A stretch of 64,000 bases of DNA, taken from assembly GCF_947507565.1 (NCBI RefSeq), contig NC_089188.1:1612001-1676000 (forward strand), read 5' to 3'. The position numbers were made by a program, and so were the translations under genes. Below, one piece after another: positions 1-14,000 of the stretch. Source of the DNA: Oscarella lobularis (Eukaryota > Porifera > Homoscleromorpha > Homosclerophorida > Oscarellidae). The notes under the pieces were generated by a model that ran no database searches, was not told the DNA's origin, and saw only the letters and a program-made list of their open reading frames with translations. Position 1 is the stretch's first letter; each line of letters starts with the position of its first letter.

Positions 1-2
1 TA

Positions 3-2648
3 TCGAAAATTCGCGTCTCCGAACTCGAACCGGGCGTCGTCTTGCAACCGGTGAAATTCTACGTCAATACGGGCGAAGCCGGCGACGGAGAATTGTTGGT
101 GAGAACGCGCGGTCCGACGAACGGATCGACGCCCGATTTCGTTTTCGAGTCAGCCGGCGACGGGCTCTACGAGGCTAACTACGTGCCGAACGCGCCCGGC
201 GTTCACGACTTTGACGTGACGTGGTCGGGCGAGCCGATACCGGGGAGTCCGTTTCGCGTGAACGTGATGGGAAATAGCGACGCGAGTCGCGTAACGGTCA
301 GCGGACGCGCGTTGGAAAACGACGACGATTTTCTGATTGGGGAACCGGCCGAATTGGACGTCGACGCGTCGCGAGCGCCGCGCGGAAAGTTGACCGGTCA
401 CGCCGTCGGCACGAAGGACTACATGCCGCAGCACGTCGAAATCACCGATTTGGATAACGGACAATACGCGGTTCGCTTCACCGCCAACGAACCGGACACG
501 TACATGCTCTGTCTCAAGTACAACGGCGAAAACGTTTTGGGCAGTCCATTCAAATTGAAATACGTTCAGCCGCCCGATCCGTCGCTCGTAGAAATCCAAG
601 GCCTTCGCAACGGAATCGTTTTCGAACCGATACGATTTCGCGTCGACGCGCGTCGCGCCGGATCCGGGGAACTTCTCGTTCGCGCCGCCGGACCGACGGC
701 AGGCGGGCCGTCCGATTTCGATTTGCGTAACACTGGCAACGGTTTGTTCGTCGCCGTCTACGTGCCGACGGCTGCCGGCGATCATTCGTTTCACGTGACC
801 TGGTCCGGCATTCACATTCCCGGTAGCCCGTTTAAAGTGAACGTCGCCGCCGGACGAGAAGGAAAGGCGAAGATGATCGAAGCGGCCGAAGTGCCGGATA
901 GCAAAGTCGAAGCCGGAACGCCCGTCGAAGTGGTCGTCAACACGCGAAAGGGAGGAAAAGGCGGCAAATTGACGGCGTCGTGTCGAGGATTGCACGTCGG
1001 CGTCGTGCACGTGAAAGTGGAGACGAATCGTCGCAACGGAACGTCGATCGTCCGCTTCGTTCCGCCCCAAGTCGACGACTACACGCTCGACGTTCTCTGG
1101 GACGGCAAACACATACGCGACAGTCCGTTTCACGTGCACGCCTACGGCTCCGGCAAAACGCTACGTCAGAACACGATCGGCGTGACGGCGTCCCACTGCA
1201 GCGTTCTCGAACCACGCGTCAGCGAGGACAATCCCTTCTTTTCCGTCGGTCAACCCGTTCGCTACGTCGTTCAAACGCCCGGCGTTCCCGCTCGTCACGT
1301 CGTCGCCATAGCGACCGGTCCCAAAGGAAACTGCCCGACGACCGTTCAAAACGTCGGCAACGGATCGTTCGCCGTCGACGTCGTCCCGCCGTCGCCGGGA
1401 ACGTATCGTCTCGTCTTCAAAGTCTTCGACAAGCCTCTGCCGCGTTGCCCCTTCCTTTTCGTCGCCGGTCAACCTCAATATAATCCGTCGAAGGTCGTCG
1501 TGACGGGCGACGGGATCGACAATCAAGCCTTTCGTCTCGGCGCTACGTGCAATTTGGACGTCGACGCTCGTCGCGCCGGAACCGGGCGACTTCTCGTCGA
1601 CGCGTCCGGACCCATAACGGACAGCAAAGAGCTGGAGGTCATCGACAACGAAGACGGATCGTACGTCGTTCGGTTCAAGCCCGTTCGTCCCGGCGAATAT
1701 CAACTCGACGTCGTTTGGGTCGATAAACCCGTGCCGGGAAGTCCGTTTCAATTTCGCTTCTTTCGCGGTTCGGTCAGCGTCGACGCGAAGAGTCTTCGCG
1801 CCGAAGGCGTCGGTCTGTCCAAGGCGGACGTCGGCGAGAAAGCCGAGTTCGTCGTTCGGGGCTTGGACGGCGCCGCCGACGAGAGCAATCTCGAAGCGAC
1901 CTGCCACGGCGTCAAAGCGATCGCTCGCGTCTTCATCGATTCGGTTAGCGACGGCGTTGCGCGCGGTCACTACATCGTGCCGACGGCGGGTGCGTATCTC
2001 TTGTGCTTGCGATGGGCCGGCGAACACATCGAGGGGAGTCCGTTCAAAGTGACGGCCGGTCAAGCGGGAGCGACGAGTCGCGTGCGAGTCGCTTCGAGAA
2101 CGATGGATCCGGTGACGAATAGTGCCGTCGATTTTCGTATCGATGTTAGCGGCGCGGGACAGGGGCAATTGGGGATGAAAATCCAAGGGCCGGGTAGTCC
2201 GCAGGGTCGAGTGATCGACGTCGGCGGTGGAATGCTTTTGGCGTCGTTCGTGCCGGCCGACGTCGGCAAGTATACGGTCAGTCTGAAATGGCTCGGAAAG
2301 CACGTCGAAGGCAGTCCTTTCAAGTTGAAAGTGACGTCGCCTCCGCGTCCGGAAAAGGTGCGATGTGCTGGATCGGGGTTGGAGAGCGGTTTCGTTGGAA
2401 TGCCGAGCGTTTTTACGGTCGATACGTCGCGGGCTGGCGGCGGGATGCTCTCCGTCAAAGCCCAAGGTCCCAAAGCCGGTCCCTTTAAAATTCACATGGA
2501 AAAATCGCCGGAAAATGATAGGCACGTTCTTGTTTACTACAATCCGACGGAGGGAGGTAAGTATGTCATCAATGTGAAATGGTCAGATCAGCACGTGCCA
2601 GGCAGTCCATTCGTAGTTTACATTCAACCGCAACCGATAGACGTGTAG
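3..2648 (+). CDS. Filamin-repeat protein, C-terminal part (5' end outside window)
   Basis: The frame is open from the first complete codon at 3 to a TAG at 2646-2648, 881 residues with no in-window start. Nine Ig-like filamin (ABP280) repeats of about 95-100 residues follow one another. Each closes with the family signature near the last strand: PGSPFRVNV, LGSPFKLKY, PGSPFKVNV, RDSPFHVHA, RCPFLFVAG, PGSPFQFRF, EGSPFKVTA, EGSPFKLKV and finally PGSPFVVYI a few residues before the stop. In known filamins such repeats form a rod that crosslinks actin and binds membrane receptors, and the last repeat dimerises. The actin-binding CH domains, if present, lie upstream, so a filamin-repeat protein without CH domains is not excluded. 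The exon is 2.6 kb without an intron, unlike the finely split genes at 46-64 kb. Codon use is rich in CpG (gtcg, cgac). I see no hinge or foreign domain. No canonical AATAAA follows closely. Confidence 0.93.
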   Translation, partial: SKIRVSELEPGVVLQPVKFYVNTGEAGDGELLVRTRGPTNGSTPDFVFESAGDGLYEANYVPNAPGVHDFDVTWSGEPIPGSPFRVNVMGNSDASRVTVSGRALENDDDFLIGEPAELDVDASRAPRGKLTGHAVGTKDYMPQHVEITDLDNGQYAVRFTANEPDTYMLCLKYNGENVLGSPFKLKYVQPPDPSLVEIQGLRNGIVFEPIRFRVDARRAGSGELLVRAAGPTAGGPSDFDLRNTGNGLFVAVYVPTAAGDHSFHVTWSGIHIPGSPFKVNVAAGREGKAKMIEAAEVPDSKVEAGTPVEVVVNTRKGGKGGKLTASCRGLHVGVVHVKVETNRRNGTSIVRFVPPQVDDYTLDVLWDGKHIRDSPFHVHAYGSGKTLRQNTIGVTASHCSVLEPRVSEDNPFFSVGQPVRYVVQTPGVPARHVVAIATGPKGNCPTTVQNVGNGSFAVDVVPPSPGTYRLVFKVFDKPLPRCPFLFVAGQPQYNPSKVVVTGDGIDNQAFRLGATCNLDVDARRAGTGRLLVDASGPITDSKELEVIDNEDGSYVVRFKPVRPGEYQLDVVWVDKPVPGSPFQFRFFRGSVSVDAKSLRAEGVGLSKADVGEKAEFVVRGLDGAADESNLEATCHGVKAIARVFIDSVSDGVARGHYIVPTAGAYLLCLRWAGEHIEGSPFKVTAGQAGATSRVRVASRTMDPVTNSAVDFRIDVSGAGQGQLGMKIQGPGSPQGRVIDVGGGMLLASFVPADVGKYTVSLKWLGKHVEGSPFKLKVTSPPRPEKVRCAGSGLESGFVGMPSVFTVDTSRAGGGMLSVKAQGPKAGPFKIHMEKSPENDRHVLVYYNPTEGGKYVINVKWSDQHVPGSPFVVYIQPQPIDV

Positions 2649-3318
2649 AAAACTTCATATATTTTATGCTATCATTTTTACTGTGTTTGTGAATTTAGAT
2701 TTCCAGTATATCTCTATCTCTTCCCATAATTTACGGAGCTTCGTACGGGGCCTGCGTTTCCAATGCGGGACCTCGCGTTTTCGCCTTCAAATTTCGCCGC
2801 CCGACGCCGCCGTGACCGCGCTTCGATCGCGCCGCTGCGCTTCGAACGCCCTTCCGCGCGATCGATTGAACGCGCGATCGTCGGGACCCCCGCCGCGGAT
2901 CCTCCTCCGCCGCCGCTTTCCCGGGCAGCCGATCGCGCCGGAATTCCAAACGCGACGTCTCGCGCGGGTTTTCTACCGGTCCGAATCGAGCAATCGCCGC
3001 CGTGAAGTCGCGTTTCGCCCCAATTCGAATCGCCTTAGAGTGCGCTATGCATATTTTCTCCGCCGCCATCTTCCTTTGTCTTTCCGTTTTTCCATGGCTT
3101 CTTCCGCGCGAAAGCGACCTCGCTGCGAGGTTCCAGCGACTCCTGGTAGAGTGCCCTGCCCTTGCAATACGTGTATCCCTGATGCATGTTTCCCCCCTGA
3201 GTTAAGTTTACCGCATAGTGGAATTCGCAGTGTACCATTCCCTGCTTGCAGAGTACGTATCACTGATGCATGTTTTTGTGCAATTGACACTGTACCACTT
3301 CCTGCTTGCAGGGTATGT
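2649..3318. other. Spacer between filamin gene and satellite array
   Basis: About 670 bp without a supportable gene. 2740-3010 is CpG-dense (cgcgcgatcg, ccgccgcggatcc), unlike the A-rich array that follows. A 219-codon open frame (2683-3342) begins at GTG rather than ATG, runs into the satellite and resembles no family I know. The last 170 bp hold a degenerate repeat, listed separately. Confidence 0.6.
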
Positions 3319-3320
3319 AT
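3149..3320 (+). repeat. Degenerate 60-84 bp repeat at the array's left edge
   Basis: Three related copies start near 3149, 3231 and 3291. The second and third are exactly 60 bp apart and share TGTACCA followed by CCTGCTTGCAG, GTA and GTATC. The first and second share CTGATGCATGTTT at 3179 and 3263, 84 bp apart. The third copy runs directly into the first 25-bp monomer at about 3319. This is a short, older tandem repeat unrelated in sequence to the main satellite. Confidence 0.75.
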
Positions 3321-3900
3321 CCTTCAACAGAAAACACATTGAGTACCTAAAACAGAAAACATATTGAGTACCTACAACAGAAAACACATTGAGTACCTAC
3401 AACAGAAAACATATTGAGTACCTAAAACAGAAAACATATTGAGTACCTACAACCGAAAACACATTGAGTACCTTCAACAGAAAACACATTGAGTACCTTC
3501 AACAGAAAACACATTCAGTACCTTCAACAGAAAACATATTGAGTACCTACAACAGAAAACACATTGAGTACCTACAACAGAAAACATATTGAGTACCTAA
3601 AACAGAAAACATATTGAGTACCTACAACAGAAAACACGTTGAGTACCTACAACAGAAAACACATTCAGTACCTTCAACAGAAAACACATTGAGTACCTAA
3701 AACAGAAAACATATTGAGTACCTACAACAGAAAACATATTGAGTACCTAAAACAGAAAACATATTGAGTACCTACAACAGAAAACACATTGAGTACCTTC
3801 AACAGAAAACACATTGAGTACCTACAACAGAAAACACATTCAGTACCTTCAACAGAAAACACATTGAGTACCTTCAACAGAAAACATATTGAGTACCTTC
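3319..3900 (+). repeat. Left edge zone: CACATT/CATATT monomers
   Basis: The first ~580 bp of the array are nearly pure 25-bp monomers of the CACATT and CATATT types with CCTAC, CCTAA or CCTTC starts. The CGTAAT, CATAAT and CGTTC types and the 32-bp form are absent. The first 32-bp forms appear just after 3900. The same kind of monomer fills the right edge of the array. Confidence 0.8.
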
Positions 3901-6900
3901 AACAGAAAACAGAAAACATATTGAGTACCTACAACAGAAAACAGAAAACATATTGAGTACGTTCAACAGAAAACATATTGAGTACCTTCAACAGAAAACA
4001 TATTGAGTACGTTCAACAGAAAACATATTGAGTACGTTCAACAGAAAACATAATGAGTACCTTCAACAGAAAACATAATGAGTATCTTCAACAGAAAACA
4101 TATTGAGTACCTTCAACAGAAAACAGAAAACATATTGAGTACCTACAACAGAAAACAGAAAACATATTGAGTACGTTCAACAGAAAACATATTGAATACG
4201 TTTAACAGAAAACATAATGAGTACCTTCAACAGAAAACATTGAGTACCTTCAACAGACAACGTAATGAGTACCTTCAACAGAAAACAGAAAACATGTTGA
4301 GTACGTTTAACAGAAAACATAATGAGTACCTTCAATAGAAAACATAATGAGTACCTTCAACAGAAAACATATTGAGTACCTTCAACAGAAAACGTAATGA
4401 GTACCTTCAACAGAAAACGTATTGAGTACCTACAACAGAAAACATATTGAGTACCTTCAACAGAAAACATATTGAGTACCTTCAACAGAAAACAGTAAAC
4501 ATATTGAATACGTTCAACAGAAAACATATTGAATACGTTTAACAGAAAACATAATGAGTACCTTCAACAGAAAACATAATGAGTACCTTCAACAGAAAAC
4601 ATATTGAGTACCTTCAACAGAAAACGTAATGAGTACCTTCAACAGAAAACGTAATGAGTACCTTCAACAAAAAACGTATTGAGTACCTACAACAGAAAAC
4701 AGAAAACATATTGAGTACGTTCAACAGAAAACATATTGAATACGTTCAACAGAAAACATATTGAGTACCTTCAACAGAAAACGTAATGAGTACCTTCAAC
4801 AGAAAACGTATTGAGTACCTACAACAGAAAACAGAAAACATATTGAGTACCATCAACAGAAAACATATTGAATACGTTCAACAGAAAACATAATGAGTAC
4901 CTTCAACAGAAAACATAATGAGTACCTTCAACAGAAAACATATTGAGTACCTTCAACAGAAAACAGAAAACATATTGAGTACAGTACCTTCAACAGAAAA
5001 ATATTGAGTACCTTCAACAGAAAACATATTGAGTACGTTCAACAGAAAACATATTGAGTACGTTCAACAGAAAACATAATGAGTACCTTCAACAGAAAAC
5101 AGAAAACATATTGAGTACCTACAACAGAAAACAGAAAACATATTGAGTACGTTCAACAGAAAACATATTGAATACGTTTAACAGAAAACATAATGAGTAC
5201 CTTCAACAGAAAACATATTGAGTACCTTCAACAGAAAACGTAATGAGTACCTTCAACAGAAAACATATTGAGTACCTTCAACAGAAAACAGAAAACATGT
5301 TGAGTACGTTTAACAGAAAACATAATGAGTACCTTCAACAGAAAACATATTGAGTACGTTCAACAGAAAACAGAAAACAGATTGAGACCTACAACAGAAA
5401 ACAGAAAACATTGAGTACCTACAACAGAAAAAGAAAACAGATTGAGTACACTGTACCTACAACAGAAAACAGATTGAGTACTTTCAACAGAAAACATAAT
5501 GAGTACCTTCAACAGAAAACATATTGAGTACCTTCAACAGAAAACAGAAAACATATTGAGTACAGTACCTTCAACAGAAAAATATTGAGTACCTTCAACA
5601 GAAAACATATTGAGTACGTTCAACAGAAAACATATTGAGTACGTTCAACAGAAAACACATTGAGTACCTACAACAGAAAACATATTGAGTACCTTCAACA
5701 GAAAACACATTGAGTACCTTCAACAGAAAACACATTGAGTACCTACAACAGAAAACACATTGAGTACCTTCAACAGAAAACACATTGAGTACCTACAACA
5801 GAAAACACATTGAGTACCTACAACACAAAACACATTGAGTACCTTCAACAGAAAACACATTCAGTACCTTCAACAGAAAACACATTCAGTACCTTCAACA
5901 GAAGACACATTGAGTACCTTCAACAGAAAACACATTGAGTACCTACAACAGAAAACACATTCAGTACCTTCAACAGAAAACACATTCAGTACCTTCAACA
6001 GAAAACACATTGAGTGCCTACAACAGAAAACACATTCAGTACCTTCAACAGAAAACACATTGAGTACCTACAACAGAAAACACATTCAGTACCTTCGACA
6101 GAAAACACATTGAGTACCTTCAACAGAAAACACATTGAGTACCTACAACAGAAAACACATTCAGTACCTTCAACAGAAAACACATTGAGAACGTTCAACA
6201 GAAAACATATTGAATACGTTTAACAGAAAACATAATGAGTACCTTCAACAGAAAACATATTGAGTACCTTCAACAGAAAACGTAATGAGTACCTTCAACA
6301 GAAAACATATTGAGTACCTTCAACAGAAAACAGAAAACATATTGAGTACCTACAACAGAAAACAGAAAACATATTGAGTACGTTCAAAAGAAAACATATT
6401 GAGTACCTTCAACAGAAAACATATTGAGTACGTTCAACAGAAAACATATTGAGTACGTTCAACAGAAAACATAATGAGTACCTTCAACAGAAAACATAAT
6501 GAGTATCTTCAACAGAAAACATATTGAGTACCTTCAACAGAAAACAGAAAACATATTGAGTACCTACAACAGAAAACAGAAAACATATTGAGTACGTTCA
6601 ACAGAAAACATATTGAATACGTTTAACAGAAAACATAATGAGTACCTTCAACAGAAAACATTGAGTACCTTCAACAGAAAACGTAATGAGTACCTTCAAC
6701 GGAAAACAGAAAACATGTTGAGTACGTTTAACAGAAAACATAATGAGTACCTTCAACAGAAAACATAATGAGTACCTTCAACAGAAAACATATTGAGTAC
6801 CTTCAACAGAAAACGTAATGAGTACCTTCAACAGAAAACGTATTGAGTACCTACAACAGAAAACATATTGAGTACCTTCAACAGAAAACATATTGAGTAC

Positions 6901-8649
6901 CTTCAACAGAAAACAGTAAAAATATTGAATACGTTCAACAGAAAACATATTGAATACGTTTAACAGAAAACATAATGAGTACCTTCAACAGAAAACATAA
7001 TGAGTACCTTCAACAGAAAACATATTGAGTACCTTCAACAGAAAACGTAATGAGTACCTTCAACAGAAAACGTAATGAGTACCTTCAACAAAAAACGTAT
7101 TGAGTACCTACAACAGAAAACAGAAAACATATTGAGTACGTTCAACAGAAAACATATTGAATACGTTCAACAGAAAACATATTGAGTACCTTCAACAGAA
7201 AACGTAATGAGTACCTTCAACAGAAAACGTATTGAGTACCTACAACAGAAAACAGAAAACATATTGAGTACGTTCAACAGAAAACATATTGAATACGTTC
7301 AACTGAAAACATAATGAGTACCTTCAACAGAAAACATATTGAGTACCTTCAACAGAAAACAGAAAACATATTGAGTACAGTACCTTCAACAGAAAAATAT
7401 TGAGTACCTTCAACAGAAAACATATTGAGTACGTTCAACAGAAAACATATTGAGTACGTTCAACAGAAAACATAATGAGTACCTTCAACAGAAAACAGAA
7501 AACATATTGAGTACCTACAACAGAAAACAGAAAACATATTGAGTACGTTCAACAGAAAACATATTGAATACGTTTAACAGAAAACATAATGAGTACCTTC
7601 AACAGAAAACATTGAGTACCTTCAACAGACAACGTAATGAGTACCTTCAACAGAAAACAGAAAACATGTTGAGTACGTTTAACAGAAAACATAATGAGTA
7701 CCTTCAATAGAAAACATATTGAGTACCTTCAACAGAAAACATATTGAGTACGTTCAAAAGAAAACATATTGAGTACGTTCAACAGAAAACATAATGAGTA
7801 CCTTCAACAGAAAACATAATGAGTATCTTCAACAGAAAACATATTGAGTACCTTCAACAGAAAACGTAATGAGTACCTTCAACAAAAAACGTAATGAGTA
7901 CCTTCAACAAAAAACGTATTGAGTACCTACAACAGAAAACAGAAAACATATTGAGTACGTTCAACAGAAAACATATTGAATACGTTCAACAGAAAACATA
8001 TTGAGTACCTTCAACAGAAAACGTAATGAGTACCTTCAACAGAAAACGTATTGAGTACCTACAACAGAAAACAGAAAACATATTGAGTACGTTCAACAGA
8101 AAACATATTGAATACGTTCAACAGAAAACATAATGAGTACCTTCAACAGAAAACATATTGAGTACCTTCAACAGAAAACAGAAAACATATTGAGTACAGT
8201 ACCTTCAACAGAAAAATATTGAGTACCTTCAACAGAAAACATATTGAGTACGTTCAACAGAAAACATATTGAGTACGTTCAACAGAAAAAATAATGAGTA
8301 CCTTCAACAGAAAACAGAAAACATATTGAGTACCTACAACAGAAAACAGAAAACATATTGAGTACGTTCAACAGAAAACATATTGAATACGTTTAACAGA
8401 AAACATAATGAGTACCTTCAACAGAAAACATATTGAGTACCTTCAACAGAAAACGTAATGAGTACCTTCAACAGAAAACATATTGAATACGTTCAACAGA
8501 AAACATAATGAGTACCTTCAACAGAAAACATAATGAGTACCTTCAACAGAAAACATATTGAGTACCTTCAACAGAAAACAGAAAACATATTGAGTACAGT
8601 ACCTTCAACAGAAAAATATTGAGTACCTTCAACAGAAAACATATTGAGT

Positions 8650-10735
8650 ACCTAAAACAGAAAACATATTGAGTACCTACAACAGAAAACACATTCAGTA
8701 CCTACAACAGAAAACATATTGAGTACCTAAAACAGAAAACATATTGAGTACCTACAACAGAAAACACATTGAGTACCTTCAACAGAAAACACATTGAGTA
8801 CCTTCAACAGAAAACACATTCAGTACCTTCAACAGAAAACATATTGAGTACCTACAACAGAAAACACATTGAGTACGTACAACAGAAAACATATTGAGTA
8901 CCTACAACAGAAAACACATTGAGTACCTACAACAGAAAACATATTGAGTACCTTCAACAGAAAACACATTGAGTACCTTCAACAGAAAACACATTGAATA
9001 CCTACAACAGAAAACACATTGAGTACCTTCAACAGAAAACACATTGAGTACCTACAACAGAAAACACATTCAGTACCTTCAACAGAAAACACATTCAGTA
9101 CCTTCAACAGAAACACATTGAGTACCTTCAACAGAAAACACATTGAGTACCTTCAACAGAAAACACATTGAGTACCTACAACAGAAAACACATTCAGTAC
9201 CTTCAACAGAAAACACATTCAGTACCTTCAACAGAAAACACATTCAGTACCTTCAACAGAAAACACATTCAGTACCTTCAACAGAAAACACATTCAGTAC
9301 CTTCAACAGAAAACACATTGAGTACCTTCAACAGAAAACACATTGAGTACCTACAACAGAAAACACATTCAGTACCTTCAACACAAAACACATTGAGTAC
9401 CTACAACAGAAAACACATTGAGTACCTTCAACAGAAAACACATTGAGTACCTACAACAGAAAACACATTCAGTACCTTCAACAGAAAACACATTCAGTAC
9501 CTTCAACAGAAAACACATTGAGTACCTTCAACAGAAAACACATTGAGTACCTTCAACAGAAAACACATTGAGTACCTACAACAGAAAACACATTCAGTAC
9601 CTTCAACAGAAAACACATTCAGTACCTTCAACAGAAAACACATTCAGTACCTTCAACAGAAAACACATTGAGTACCTTCAACAGAAAACACATTGAGTAC
9701 CTTCAACAGAAAACACATTGAGTACCTACAACAGAAAACACATTGAGTACCTTCAACAGAACACACATTGAGTACCTACAACAGAAAACACATTGAGTAC
9801 CTACAACAGAAAACATATTGAGTAACTTCAACAGAAAACACATTCAGTACCTACAACAGAAAACACATTGAGTACCTTGAACAGAAAACACATTGAGTAC
9901 CTACAACAGAAAACACATTCAGTACCTTCAACAGAAAACATATTGAGTAACTTCAACAGAAAACACATTGCGTACCTACAACAGAAAACACATTGAGTAC
10001 CTTCAACAGAAAACACATTCAGTACCTTCAACAGAAAACACATTGAGTACCTACAACAGAAAACACATTCAGTACCTTCAACAGAAAACACATTGAGTAC
10101 CTACAACAGAAAACATATTGAGTACCTACAACAGAAAACACATTGAGTACTTTCAACAGAAAACGCATTGAGTACCTACAACAGAAAACACATTGAGTAC
10201 CTTCAACAGAAAACACATTCAGTACCTTCAACAGAAAACATATTGAGTAACTTCAACAGAAAACACATTCAGTACCTACAACAGAAAACACATTGAGTAC
10301 CTTCAACAGAAAACACATTCAGTACCTTCAACAGAATACACATTGAGTACCTAAAACAGAAAACATACAACAGAAAACACATTGAGTACCTACAACAGAA
10401 AACACATTGAGTACCTACAACAGAAAACATATTGAGTACCTTCAACAGAAATCACATTGAGTACCTTCAACAGAAAACACATTGAGTACCTTCAACAGAA
10501 AACACATTCAGTACCTTCAACAGAAAACACATTGAGTACCTAAAACAGAAAACATATAGAGTACCTACAACAGAAAACATATTGAGTACCTAAAACAGAA
10601 AACATATTGAGTACCTACAACAGAAAACACATTGAGTACCTTCAACAGAAAACACATTGAGTACCTACAACAGAAAACACATTCAGTACCTTCAACAGAA
10701 AACACATTGAGTACCTTCAACAGAAAACATATTGA
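8650..10735 (+). repeat. Long internal block of CACATT-type monomers
   Basis: About 2.1 kb of nearly pure 25-bp monomers, much longer than the ~550-bp blocks elsewhere. It carries rare variants such as GAGTAACTTC (from 9833) and a truncated pair at 10331-10380 (ACAGAATACAC followed by AAACATACAAC). Both variants recur only in the right end zone of the array, which suggests shared ancestry. The marker interval here (5378 to 12613) is about twice the usual unit. Confidence 0.8.
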
Positions 10736-11009
10736 GTACCTTCAACAGAAAACAGAAAACATATTGAGTACCTACAACAGAAAACAGAAAACATATTGAG
10801 TACGTTCAACAGAAAACATATTGAGTACTTTCAACAGAAAACATATTGAGTACGTTCAACAGAAAACATATTGAGTACGTTCAACAGAAAACATAATGAG
10901 TACCTTCAACAGAAAACATAATGAGTATCTTCAACAGAAAACATATTGAGTACCTTCAACAGAAAACAGAAAACATATTGAGTACCTACAACAGAGAACA
11001 GAAAACATA

Positions 11010-14000
11010 TTGAGTACCTACAACAGAAAACAGAAAACATATTGAGTACCATCAACAGAAAACATATTGAATACGTTCAACAGAAAACATAATGAGTACC
11101 TTCAACAGAAAACATTGAGTACCTTCAACAGAAAACGTAATGAGTACCTTCAACGGAAAACAGAAAACATGTTGAGTACGTTTAACAGAAAACATAATGA
11201 GTTCCTTCAACAGAAAACATAATGAGTACCTTCAACAGAAAACATATTGAGTACCTTCAACAGAAAACGTAATGAGTACCTTCAACAGAAAACGTATTGA
11301 GTACCTACAACAGAAAACAGAAAACATATTGAGTACGTTCAACAGAAAACATATTAAATACGTTCAACAGAAAACATAATGAGTACCTTCAACAGAAAAC
11401 ATAATGAGTACCTTCAACAGAAAACATATTGAGTACCTTCAACAGAAAACAGAAAACATATTGAGTACAGTACCTTCAACAGAAAACGTAATGAGTACCT
11501 TCAACAGAAAACGTAATGAGTACCTTTAACAAAAAACGTATTGAGTACCTACAACAGAAAACAGAAAACATATTGAGTACGTTCAACAGAAAACATATTG
11601 AATACGTTCAACAGAAAACATATTGAGTACCTTCAACAGAAAACGTAATGAGTACCTTCAACAGAAAACGTATTGAGTACCTACAACAGAAAACAGAAAA
11701 CATATTGAGTACGTTCAACAGAAAACATTGAATACGTTCAACTGAAAACATAATGAGTACCTTCAACAGAAAACATATTGAGTACCTTCAACAGAAAACA
11801 GAAAACATATTGAGTACAGTACCTTCAACAGAAAAATATTGAGTACCTTCAACAGAAAACATATTGAGTACGTTCAACAGAAAACATATTGAGTACGTTC
11901 AACAGAAAACATAATGAGTACCTTCAACAGAAAACAGAAAACATATTGAGTACCTACAACAGAAAACAGAAAACATATTGAGTACGTTCAACAGAAAACA
12001 TATTGAATACGTTTAACAGAAAACATAATGAGTACCTTCAACAGAAAACATATTGAGTACCTTCAACAGAAAGCGTAATGAGTACCTTCAACAGAAAACA
12101 TATTGAATACGTTCAACAGAAAACATAATGAGTACCTTCAACAGAAAACATAATGAGTACCTTCAACAGAAAACATATTGAGTACCTTCAACAGAAAACA
12201 GAAAACATATTGAGTACAGTACCTTCAACAGAAAAATATTGAGTACCTTCAACAGAAAACATATTGAGTACGTTCAACAGAAAACATATTGAGTACGTTC
12301 AACAGAAAACATAATGAGTACCTTCAACAGAAAACAGAAAACATATTGAGTACCTACAACAGAAAACAGAAAACATATTGAGTACGTTCAACAGAAAACA
12401 TATTGAATACGTTTAACAGAAAACATAATGAGTAACTTCAACAGAAAACATATTGAGTACCTTCAACAGAAAACGTAATGAGTACCTTCAACAGAAAACA
12501 TATTGAGTACCTTCAACAGAAAACAGAAAACATGTTGAGTACGTTTAACAGAAAACATAATGAGTACCTTCAACAGAAAACATATTGAGTACGTTCAACA
12601 GAAAACAGAAAACAGATTGAGACCTACAACAGAAAACAGAAAACATTGAGTACCTACAACAGAAAAAGAAAACAGATTGAGTACACTGTACCTACAACAG
12701 AAAACAGATTGAGTACTTTCAACAGAAAACATAATGAGTACCTTCAACAGAAAACATATTGAGTACCTTCAACAGAAAACAGAAAACATATTGAGTACAG
12801 TACCTTCAACAGAAAAATATTGAGTACCTTCAACAGAAAACATATTGAGTACGTTCAAGAGAAAACATATTGAGTACGTTCAACAGAAAACACATTGAGT
12901 ACCTACAACAGAAAACATATTGAGTACCTACAACAGAAAACACATTGAGTACCTTCAACAGAAAACACATTGAGTACCTACAACAGAAATCACATTGAGT
13001 ACCTACAACAGAAAACACATTGAGTACCTTCAACAGAAAACACATTCAGTACCTTCAACAGAAAACACATTGAGTACCTAAAACAGAAAACATATAGAGT
13101 ACCTACAACAGAAAACATATTGAGTACCTAAAACAGAAAACATATTGAGTACCTACAACAGAAAACACATTGAGTACCTTCAACAGAAAACACATTGAGT
13201 ACCTACAACAGAAAACACATTCAGTACCTTCAACAGAAAACAGAAAACATATTGAGTACCTACAACAGAAAACAGAAAACATATTGAGTACGTTCAACAG
13301 AAAACATATTGAGTTCCTTCAACAGAAAACATATTGAGTACGTTCAACAGAAAACATATTGAGTACGTTCAACAGAAAACATAATGAGTACCTTCAACAG
13401 AAAACATAATGAGTATCTTCAACAGAAAACATATTGAGTACCTTCAACAGAAAACAGAAAACATATTGAGTACCTACAACAGAGAACAGAAAACATATTG
13501 AGTACGTTCAACAGAAAACATATTGAATACGTTTAACAGAAAACATAATGAGTACCTTCAACAGAAAACATTGAGCACCTTCAAAAGACAACGTAATGAG
13601 TACCTTCAACAGAAAACAAAAAACATGTTGAGTACGTTTAACAGAAAACATAATGAGTACCTTCAATAGAAAACATAATGAGTACCTTCAACAGAAAACA
13701 TATTGAGTACCTTCAACAGAAAACGTAATGAGTACCTTCAACAGAAAACGTATTGAGTACCTACAACAGAAAACATATTGAGTACCTTCAACAGAAAACA
13801 TATTGAGTACCTTCAACAGAAAACAGTAAACATATTGAATACGTTCAACAGAAAACATATTGAATACGTTTAACAGAAAACATAATGAGTACCTTCAACA
13901 GAGAACATAATGAGTACCTTCAACAGAAAACATATTGAGCACCTTCAACAGAAAACGTAATGAGTACCTTCAACAGAAAACGTAATGAGTACCTTCAACA

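Noticed and set aside
150-2525. Long - strand frames opposite the filamin gene (329 and 454 codons)
   Set aside because: They are shadows caused by the GC-rich codon use of the filamin frame, whose repeat motifs are unmistakable.
2683-3342. 219-codon + strand frame between filamin and the array
   Set aside because: It starts at GTG, contains the degenerate 60-bp repeat, runs into the satellite and resembles no protein family.
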